In this document: positions 1 to 5,918 of the stretch, piece by piece
How the letters are laid out: each line of letters begins with the position of its first letter
Numbering within the stretch: position 1 is the stretch's first letter
DNA from: Flavobacteriales bacterium UBA5869
Lineage (GTDB): Bacteria > Bacteroidota > Bacteroidia > Flavobacteriales_D > Crocinitomicaceae
DNA: 8,954 nt
NCBI GenBank assembly: GCA_002432565.1
Contig: DJFP01000021.1
Span: 3,536 to 12,489, forward strand
Direction of reading: 5' to 3'
Translations under genes and position numbers: made by a program
Notes under the pieces: model-generated
Seen by the model: only the letters and a program-made list of their open reading frames with translations
Databases searched by the model: none
What the model was told of the DNA's origin: nothing

Positions 1-1137
1 GGACAGGATGCGGTTAAAATTCATGCTTTTAGTAACATATGAATCCCCTTGATCTCGGTAATAGACATTCGCGAAGCGGAAATTCAATTTGTTACTAATT
101 TGTTTAGACTGGAAAATGACATCGCTCATTTCCGCTTGCAGGAACCTGATCTCGTCGCCCATGGAACCGGTTGCGTCAACAACAAATGCTACGTCTACAT
201 TTTGGACTTCCTGGCAGGAGATATTTAATTTCTGATGGTTCAACCCGTTCTCAAAAGCACTGACTTTGTTGATGGTTGATACTTTTCCCTCGTAAGTGAT
301 CTGGATGGATAGTTTTCCGTTTACAGTCGGAGTTTCATTCTTGATGGTCAGCCAGCATTCTGCTTTTCCGGTATTGTCTGTTCGGGTGGTGAAGACCACA
401 TCGCGGTTTAAAAGCAACTGAACAATGGCATCCACGATTGGAATACCGCTTTCGGATTGCAACATGACCGTATATCTTCCGGATGGAGCAATTTCCCAGG
501 TTTTTTGGTAAGCTGCCAGTTCGCCTTTGTTCAGATCCTGCCACATTTTCCATTTCGAAAAGTCGTTGATCTCACCGGCAGTCAATAGTTTTGAACTTGC
601 TGTTCCGCTGTAAGCTCCGCCAGAGCCCGGATGTACAGCCATGACGGTTCCCTCGGTAGCGCTCATAACACGTGTAGGAACTCGGCTCGGTATGCGTCTG
701 ATGTCTTCTCTTGTAATGGTTGCAGAGGTGGATTTACTCTCCACTTTATAACTGGTTACTGCAACCTCTTCGATGGTGCGCATTTCATCGCGCAGATCTC
801 CGTCTTTATCTTTTGAAGCGCGTTTGGGAGCAGCAGGGTCTTCCTTCATTTTGAAGTTTGCCACCTCATCTCCTGTAACTTTGATTTCTTTCCTGATTGG
901 GGAGTACCCGGCGTAGTTCATCACGCAGACATACGTTCCGGTGTCGAGTGCAATGGCAAAGTTTCCCAATTTGTCTGTGAGAACAGAGGCAACCAATTTG
1001 TCGCCTTTATAGATATCGACATTTCCGTAACGAAGGGCTTCGCTGTGAGCTTCGGAGTTCATATTTCCGGAAATTGATTGGGAAAAGGCAGCGCCCGTTC
1101 CGAGTAAAATGATGCATAGAAGGGTAACGAATCTCAT
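1..1137 (-). CDS. Exported CarboxypepD-reg / von Willebrand A domain protein, C-terminus beyond window
   Basis: Reading leftward from ATG at 1137 there are 379 uninterrupted codons to the edge, so the gene is cut by the window and not broken. Residues 1-19 form a signal peptide (MRFVTLLCIILLGTGAAFS). Residues 21-100 look like a carboxypeptidase-regulatory-like beta-sandwich (SVLTDKLGNFAIALDTGTY). Residues 121-165 resemble the start of a TonB-dependent receptor plug (EEVAVTSYK, then TITREDIRRIPSR), but no barrel follows. A second beta-sandwich-like stretch covers about 220-300 (RYTVMLQSESGIPIVDAIV). A VWA domain begins near residue 314: VDVAFVVDATGSMGDEI carries a DxTxS version of the metal-ion (MIDAS) motif at D321-S325, followed by YYRDQGD at 359-365, a pattern seen in alpha-kinase-type VWA domains. 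The product is probably periplasmic or surface-exposed and may act in adhesion or assembly; that role is inferred. The start is fixed by the signal peptide directly behind the ATG. No Shine-Dalgarno sequence is visible. Confidence 0.85.
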   Translation of the reverse strand, partial: MRFVTLLCIILLGTGAAFSQSISGNMNSEAHSEALRYGNVDIYKGDKLVASVLTDKLGNFAIALDTGTYVCVMNYAGYSPIRKEIKVTGDEVANFKMKEDPAAPKRASKDKDGDLRDEMRTIEEVAVTSYKVESKSTSATITREDIRRIPSRVPTRVMSATEGTVMAVHPGSGGAYSGTASSKLLTAGEINDFSKWKMWQDLNKGELAAYQKTWEIAPSGRYTVMLQSESGIPIVDAIVQLLLNRDVVFTTRTDNTGKAECWLTIKNETPTVNGKLSIQITYEGKVSTINKVSAFENGLNHQKLNISCQEVQNVDVAFVVDATGSMGDEIRFLQAEMSDVIFQSKQISNKLNFRFANVYYRDQGDSYVTKSMNFNRILS

Positions 1138-1183
1138 AACATGCAGTTTAGAATTAGTACTAATTACACCTAAGATGCATGTT
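1138..1183 (-). promoter_or_regulatory. Nested inverted repeat abutting the VWA gene start codon
   Basis: AACATGCA at 1138-1145 is the exact reverse complement of TGCATGTT at 1176-1183. Inside, TTAG at 1148-1151 pairs with CTAA at 1170-1173 about the same centre (1160.5). The loop holds a 14-bp perfect palindrome, AATTAGTACTAATT, at 1152-1165. The outer arm touches the start codon (1135-1137). As RNA this could fold into a stem ending at the AUG; as DNA it could be an operator. A weak minus-strand -7-like element (GATTTTTG, 1188-1195) lies just upstream, which would make the dyad almost the whole leader. The symmetry is seen directly; the function is inferred. Confidence 0.45.
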
Positions 1184-1226
1184 GGTTCAAAAATCCATAA
1201 AACAATTACGAATTAAATCGATTACG

Positions 1227-1260
1227 ACAGTAGGCATGCGATTAATCGCATGCCTACTGT
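1227..1260. repeat. Perfect 34-bp palindrome overlapping the 3' end of the MarC gene
   Basis: The arms are ACAGTAGGCATGCGATT and its exact reverse complement, 17 bp each with no spacer, so the transcript would form a long stem with a very small loop. On the minus strand the outer arm supplies the last sense codon (CAG) and the stop (TAG) of the MarC gene. What follows leftward is AT-rich but has no clear U-tract, so it is a poor classical intrinsic terminator, though it could still end transcription or protect the mRNA 3' end. The eight outer bases of each arm, ACAGTAGG/CCTACTGT, recur in the palindrome at 5873-5912. The form, with GTAGG at the base of a stem, resembles REP-like or MITE-like dispersed palindromes; that classification is inferred. 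Confidence 0.7.
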
Positions 1261-1928
1261 ATGTTAAACAAATGTTTGATCCCCGTTATCCCGATCTGCA
1301 ATCCAACACAAAAAATCAGGAATGCCATGATGCGGTTAAGTATTTGTTCTCCTTCTTTACCGATTACCCGGATGATTTTTTTGGTGTTCAGGTAGAAAAA
1401 ATAGATCAATGAACAAATAACGATGATTGCCAGCAGGATGGCTCCGGTATTGATCAGGTACAAGTTGATATGCGCATTGGCACTGTGCGCACTCAGGGTA
1501 AAAAGAACCGAAATGGATCCGGCTCCGGTTGTGATCGGAAAAGTAATGGGATAAAACAATTTATCCTGGATCAGCGAATAATTGGAACTAAGGGTGTTTC
1601 CTTCTTCGTCCGTGTCAGCCTTTGCATCTTTTTTATCTGAAGAAAGGAATTCCCAGCCGATTTTACAGATCATGACTCCTCCTGCAAGCTGAACGACCGG
1701 AATCGTAATGCCGAAAATTTCCAGGATCCAATGTCCTGCGAAAAGAGCTATTGTGCACAGGATAAATGCGTAAAGTGCAATTTTCTTGACCGCTTTTCGT
1801 TTTTCCCGGATCTCCAGGTTCGACAGGTAGGGATTGATAATAAATGCAGATCCTATCGGATTGACAACCGGGAAAAGGGTGATTACCCCGATAAAAAGCA
1901 TATCGATGAAAGATTGGACGAAATTCAT
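1254..1928 (-). CDS. MarC family integral membrane protein
   Basis: This 224-residue protein has the length and layout of the MarC (UPF0056) family: about six hydrophobic segments near residues 5-32, 48-66, 72-94, 123-145, 154-178 and 195-218. Family hallmarks are FPVVNPIGSAF at 19-29, the loop FPITTGAGSIS at 130-140, which occupies the place of the usual PLxxGPG motif, and the C-terminal run GKEGEQILNRIMAFLIFCVGLQIGITGI at 190-217. The central loop (about 97-115) is unusually charged (DKKDAKADTDEEGN). It lies in the inner membrane; the family's substrate is not established, and the historical link of marC to multiple antibiotic resistance in E. coli did not hold up. The ATG at 1928 puts the first membrane segment right at the N-terminus. 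No convincing Bacteroidota promoter is visible upstream. The gene is divergent from the protease and 116 bp from the VWA gene, with a palindrome in between. Its last codon and stop lie inside that palindrome. Confidence 0.9.
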   Translation of the reverse strand: MNFVQSFIDMLFIGVITLFPVVNPIGSAFIINPYLSNLEIREKRKAVKKIALYAFILCTIALFAGHWILEIFGITIPVVQLAGGVMICKIGWEFLSSDKKDAKADTDEEGNTLSSNYSLIQDKLFYPITFPITTGAGSISVLFTLSAHSANAHINLYLINTGAILLAIIVICSLIYFFYLNTKKIIRVIGKEGEQILNRIMAFLIFCVGLQIGITGIKHLFNIQ

Positions 1929-2048
1929 TCGAATAAATTTTGGATTAATAATACATATAATTCCGAATTATTTTCCTTCAACGGTGCAGTAGTGACCGGA
2001 TTAATTGGGTTGTGAATGTTAAAACACGCTTTTTGTTCCGTTTTTTCA

Positions 2049-2077
2049 TTGCCGGTACGTTCATTTAATTAGATTTG
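2049..2077 (+). promoter_or_regulatory. Bacteroidota-type promoter for the M43 protease gene
   Basis: TAGATTTG at 2070-2077 matches the Bacteroidota -7 element TAnnTTTG at every fixed position. TTG at 2049-2051, 18 bp upstream, fits the -33 element as described for Flavobacterium. Transcription would start near 2082-2085, giving an AT-rich leader of about 17-20 nt without a Shine-Dalgarno sequence before ATG at 2102. This also argues against an in-frame TTG start at 2075, which would lie inside the promoter. The match is seen directly; its use is inferred. Confidence 0.65.
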
Positions 2078-2101
2078 AGTATAATTAATTACACACTATT
2101 T

Positions 2102-5100
2102 ATGAAGAAACACTATTTGCTGGGAGTGACCTTCCTGTTACTCACCATTTTTTCGTCCTTCGCACAACAGGTGCCGCGTGAGAAAATAGTTTCGTGCTAT
2201 TTTGACGAGTTATTATCCAAACAACTTCAGGAAGATCCGTCGTTTCAGAAAAAACTGGACGAGATGGACCGCGAAATTGAACGATTTAAAGCTGCTAAGA
2301 AAAAAGGAGGCGACGCGGTTTCAAAAAGTTTAAGCGACAAGTTACTGATCCCTGTTGTAGTCAATGTGGTGCACCAGAATGGGCCTGAAAACATTTCGGA
2401 CATGCAGGTGATCAGCCAGATCAATGCGCTGAATACGTATTATGAAGATTATGGTATCCAGTTTTGTCTTGCAACCAAAAAAGGAATGGTAAACCTCACA
2501 TCGATCAATACACCGGCAGGAATTACCAGTTCTACTCCGGGTATTTTTCATTATTACAATCCAACTCTTACCAATCACGATGTAAGCCAGATCAATTCAC
2601 TGGCTGCTGTTGGAGCTTCATTGCCTTCGGATAATTACCTGCGTATCTGGGTTGTTAAAAGTATTTCTTCTGCGTCCGTTCCGCCGGGATCCATTATCCA
2701 GGGGTATTCTTCCTTCCCGGGAAGTTACAATTATACAGATGGTATTGTGATGGATTACAGGGCTTTCGGGGATATCGCAACCTGCGGTTGTACAACATTG
2801 GCTTCTTACAGTCAGCTGGGTAGAATTGCCGTACATGAAGTGGGCCACTACCTGGGATTATACCACACTTTTCAGGACGGCTGTGCTGGAATGAATACCT
2901 CTACCTGCGGATCTCAGGGAGATAGAGTTTGCGATACGCCTCCGGTTGCAATACCTGGAAATACCGGCTGTCCGGCTCCGGGATGGAATACCTGTAACGA
3001 AACTCCGAACCTGCCAGATGATATCCACAACTATATGGATTATGTAGACGAAGGTTGTATGACAGGGTTTACCAACGGACAGAACGACCGTATGGATGCC
3101 AGTATCGCTTTGTACCGTGCAAACCTGGTTAGCTCAAACAACATGGTTTATACGGGGATTAACTGTAACGGGCAGATTATGGCGCATTTTACGGCGGATA
3201 ATTATGCAGCTTGTACGGGAACTTCTATAACATTTACAGCGAATCCGGTAAGTGGAGCTACTTTTTCCTGGGATTTCGGGGATGGATCTACCGGAAGCGG
3301 ACAGATTGTTTCTCATACATACACAGCTGCGTACGCACCGGCAATTGTGACGCTTACCGTTACAAGCGGGAGTAATCCGGGCGATTTTGCAGAAAATGAA
3401 GAGCTTGTTTTTCCTACGAACTGTACAGCGATCAGCAATACCCAAAGTACATGGATGTTCAGCAATCAGGCCGGACTGGATTTCTCATCGGGAGTTCCTG
3501 TTTATGATAATTCTGCTGACGTGAATAATACCATGCAGGGAAATATAGAAGATGTTGTTTCTCAATGTGATGCCAGTGGAAACTTGCTATTTTACAGCAG
3601 CGGAGATAATATTTGGGATCAGAACCACAGTTTGATTGCATCTGCTCTCAACGCAGATAACAGTAGTGCAACGGGATCAATATCGATACCTAACCCGGCA
3701 AATTCCAGCCAGTATTTGCAGTTCAACACTAGTTTTAATCAAGGTGGATTGCTATACAGTGTTATTTCGATTACCGGTACACAGGCTTCTATCGTGAGCA
3801 ATAACAATCCGGTTCCGGTTCCTGCAGGATATATTCAGTCAGGAGCAACACTTTGGAGTGGTGAAGGTATAACAGCTGTCAAGGCTTGTAACTATTACTG
3901 GCTGATCGTCCATGGAAAAAAGAGTGAATACCAGCATTTCCTGATGGTTTACAAAGTTTCCGCTTCCGGAATTGCTTTTCATTCGGATTATTTACTGAAT
4001 AGTTTTGATGGGATTTATTGTACAATGGAAGCTTCTCCCGACGGCACAAAGATACTTGTGTCTGAATTTGTTGGTAACAGTATGTTCCTGTGCGATTTTA
4101 ACCCGGTAAACGGTTTTATAACCGGTTCTGAGATTATTAACCGCGAACGTGTCTACGGAACTTCTTTCAGTCCGGATTCCAAATTGTTTTATGCTGTTCA
4201 GGAAACTACCGGAGATGTGTTCCAGTACGATGCAACCGCATCGAATGTCTTCCTTTCTGAAGTGAAGGTGGGGAATTTGATAGCACCTAATTCCGTAAAA
4301 CGATTGGGAATGCAGTGCGGACCGGATAACAAGATCTATATTTCCCGGAATATGACACAGCTGGGGGCTATCCATGCTCCGAATACGCAATCAACAATCA
4401 GCCAGCCCAACCTGTGTTTGTTTACCAATAACGGACCTTACCTGGACGTACTTGCGGCAGGAAGCGGCTTACCGAATATCGTGGATGCCGATCAGGTTCA
4501 GTTATTCACCGGTGATTCGATCTTCGCAGAAGAAGTGCGTTGTGATACTTATACATTCAGCACGAATATTTGTGCGAATTCCTATTCCTGGAATTTCGGT
4601 GATCCGGCTTCCGGTTCTGCCAATACTTCTTCTGAGGCTTCTCCGACTCATATTTTCTCTGGTCCGGGAACTTATAATGTTGTTGTTTCCGGAAATGGTA
4701 TCACACTGAATTATACCATTGTTGTAGCTCAGGATTGTGAGCCTTGCGTTTGTCCTACGAAGGCATCGTTCTCGTATTCTATTGTTGAAGAAGAATGTTA
4801 TGTAAAGTTCCATGCGAATTACGTGGCGGACCCATGCCTGGAGAATGTGGAATATACCTGGGATTTCGGTGACGGAACAACTGCAACAGGGATTGATGTC
4901 GATCATGCTTTTGCAACTGCCGGAACACACACTATTTGTTTGACAATAACGGCGCTGAACGACTCTGAATTATGTACAATCCAAGGCTGTAAAACCATTG
5001 AAACGCGTTGTACTCCGCCATGTGATTGCAAACTGCGTCCGGGATTCAATGTTAGTTTTGATGATAAGGAGTGTATCTATACGTTTGAAGGATTCCACGG

Positions 5101-5857
5101 AGGTCCCGAATGTCTGAAGTATGCGGAATATTACTGGGATTTTAGCAACGGAACAACATCCATCGGTCAAACTACCGGACATGTTTTCCCGGCTGCAGGA
5201 TGGTATGAGGTTTGTGTTACGGCTGTTATCAGAAACGAAAAGGGAGATGTCCTTTGCACGGAAAGATACTGTGAGAAAGTAGAGGCTCGCTGCGGCGGAA
5301 GATGTGATTGTAAATTAAAGCCCGGTTTCGACATGATTAATTCCGGAGATTGCAATATGCTGTTTACCGGTTTCTCAGGGTCAAATTGTGCGAACATTAC
5401 CCAGATGGAATGGACTGTCAACGGAGCCGGACCTTATTACGGACAATACCTGTTAGAGCAATTCCAGGTAAATACGCCTTATGAGATTTGTTTGACAGTG
5501 ACCGGAAATAATGGTGACGTGGAGTGCAAAGAAACTTACTGCCAGGAATATTTTTACACGGATTGTTATCCTGCACATGGAAAGTCTTTGGCAACAACTC
5601 CGACTGCTCCGCAATGGCAGCTGTATCCGAATCCAGCGAGCAAAACCGTTCAATTGAAGGTTTCTTTCCGGACGGAAAGTAGCACAATTGTCACTTTGAA
5701 AACTGCGGATGGAAAGCTGATCGGACGATATGCATTTGATAAGGATGAACAGGAAATGAGCCTGGATATTCCTCAGAGTGTTTCCAGTGGATTCGTTTTT
5801 GTAGAAATACAGTCCGGAGATCATTTCTTTACGGAAAAACTAATGATCATGCATTGA
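2102..5857 (+). CDS. Secreted M43 (pappalysin-like) zinc metalloprotease with PKD repeats and T9SS sorting domain
   Basis: A 1251-residue exported protease. Residues 1-21 are a signal peptide (cut near SFA|QQ). A charged propeptide-like segment (24-78) contains C32 in SCYFDELL, where M43 zymogens carry a cysteine switch. The catalytic domain starts near LIPVVVNVV (81-89) and has HEVGHYLGLYH at 245-255 (three His zinc ligands, E246 catalytic) and a Met-turn NYMDY at 310-314, with the Cys-rich insert typical of the family (GDRVCDTPP). After it come a PKD domain (WDFGDG at 390-395), a propeller-like region (about 451-800; PD40-like SPDG/SPDS/GPDN at 645, 690, 740), a second PKD (WNFGD at 830), three eight-Cys PKD-type repeats (882-1155), and a type A sorting domain from W1172 (YPNP at 1175-1178). 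It would pass the outer membrane by T9SS and be surface-bound or released. The ATG at 2102 is preferred to an in-frame TTG at 2075 because it begins the signal peptide and the TTG lies in the promoter. The substrate cannot be told from sequence. Confidence 0.93.
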   Translation: MKKHYLLGVTFLLLTIFSSFAQQVPREKIVSCYFDELLSKQLQEDPSFQKKLDEMDREIERFKAAKKKGGDAVSKSLSDKLLIPVVVNVVHQNGPENISDMQVISQINALNTYYEDYGIQFCLATKKGMVNLTSINTPAGITSSTPGIFHYYNPTLTNHDVSQINSLAAVGASLPSDNYLRIWVVKSISSASVPPGSIIQGYSSFPGSYNYTDGIVMDYRAFGDIATCGCTTLASYSQLGRIAVHEVGHYLGLYHTFQDGCAGMNTSTCGSQGDRVCDTPPVAIPGNTGCPAPGWNTCNETPNLPDDIHNYMDYVDEGCMTGFTNGQNDRMDASIALYRANLVSSNNMVYTGINCNGQIMAHFTADNYAACTGTSITFTANPVSGATFSWDFGDGSTGSGQIVSHTYTAAYAPAIVTLTVTSGSNPGDFAENEELVFPTNCTAISNTQSTWMFSNQAGLDFSSGVPVYDNSADVNNTMQGNIEDVVSQCDASGNLLFYSSGDNIWDQNHSLIASALNADNSSATGSISIPNPANSSQYLQFNTSFNQGGLLYSVISITGTQASIVSNNNPVPVPAGYIQSGATLWSGEGITAVKACNYYWLIVHGKKSEYQHFLMVYKVSASGIAFHSDYLLNSFDGIYCTMEASPDGTKILVSEFVGNSMFLCDFNPVNGFITGSEIINRERVYGTSFSPDSKLFYAVQETTGDVFQYDATASNVFLSEVKVGNLIAPNSVKRLGMQCGPDNKIYISRNMTQLGAIHAPNTQSTISQPNLCLFTNNGPYLDVLAAGSGLPNIVDADQVQLFTGDSIFAEEVRCDTYTFSTNICANSYSWNFGDPASGSANTSSEASPTHIFSGPGTYNVVVSGNGITLNYTIVVAQDCEPCVCPTKASFSYSIVEEECYVKFHANYVADPCLENVEYTWDFGDGTTATGIDVDHAFATAGTHTICLTITALNDSELCTIQGCKTIETRCTPPCDCKLRPGFNVSFDDKECIYTFEGFHGGPECLKYAEYYWDFSNGTTSIGQTTGHVFPAAGWYEVCVTAVIRNEKGDVLCTERYCEKVEARCGGRCDCKLKPGFDMINSGDCNMLFTGFSGSNCANITQMEWTVNGAGPYYGQYLLEQFQVNTPYEICLTVTGNNGDVECKETYCQEYFYTDCYPAHGKSLATTPTAPQWQLYPNPASKTVQLKVSFRTESSTIVTLKTADGKLIGRYAFDKDEQEMSLDIPQSVSSGFVFVEIQSGDHFFTEKLMIMH
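4745..5575 (+). repeat. Three tandem eight-cysteine PKD-type repeats in the protease
   Basis: Units begin at C882, C974 and C1068 (92 and 94 residues apart) and their core tryptophans at W920, W1012 and W1104 are exactly 92 apart. Each unit has eight cysteines in the same order: a CxC pair, then xEC/GDC, PC/EC/NC, IC/VC, LC/EC, GC/YC and RC/DC. Units 2 and 3 open with CDCKLRPGF and CDCKLKPGF, unit 1 with CVCPTKASF. Units 1 and 2 keep the PKD core (WDFGDGTT, WDFSNGTT); unit 3 has WTVNGAG in its place but keeps all eight cysteines. Disulfide bonding is inferred from the even count and extracellular fate. Confidence 0.8.
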
Positions 5858-5872
5858 TCTTTTTTTAGTGTA

Positions 5873-5912
5873 AAAACAGTAGGGGTGTAAAATTTTACAC
5901 CCCTACTGTTTT
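5873..5912. terminator. Perfect 40-bp palindrome, probable bidirectional terminator
   Basis: Arms of 20 bp (AAAACAGTAGGGGTGTAAAA and its exact reverse complement) sit between two convergent genes, 15 bp after the protease stop and 6 bp from the AsmA-like stop. The stem is G/C-rich in the middle (GGGGTG/CACCCC). Each strand ends in a T-run (TTTTATT rightward; TTTTTA leftward), the form of a two-way intrinsic terminator. A separate run of seven T lies at 5860-5866. The base ACAGTAGG/CCTACTGT is shared with the palindrome at 1227-1260, so this may also belong to a dispersed repeat family. GTGTAAAA occurs both at 5868-5875 and inside the left arm. Confidence 0.8.
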
Positions 5913-5918
5913 ATTAGA

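Noticed and set aside
335..816. Short frames on both strands within the VWA gene
   Set aside because: They are out of frame with or antisense to the 379-codon VWA frame, whose domains are recognisable.
1731..2015. Plus-strand frame overlapping the start of the MarC gene
   Set aside because: Cys/Lys-rich, unlike a real protein, mostly antisense to MarC, and without promoter or start signals.
1929..2048. Promoter for the MarC gene in the divergent intergenic region
   Set aside because: No TAnnTTTG with a suitably spaced TTG was found on the minus strand; the nearest match, TATATGTA, is too poor to call.
2075..2101. In-frame TTG start that would lengthen the protease by nine residues
   Set aside because: It lies inside the TAnnTTTG promoter element, and the ATG at 2102 begins a textbook signal peptide.
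4745..5575. Considered as a recent DNA-level tandem duplication or CRISPR-like array
   Set aside because: The similarity is at protein level; the units differ widely in DNA sequence and have no short identical repeats.
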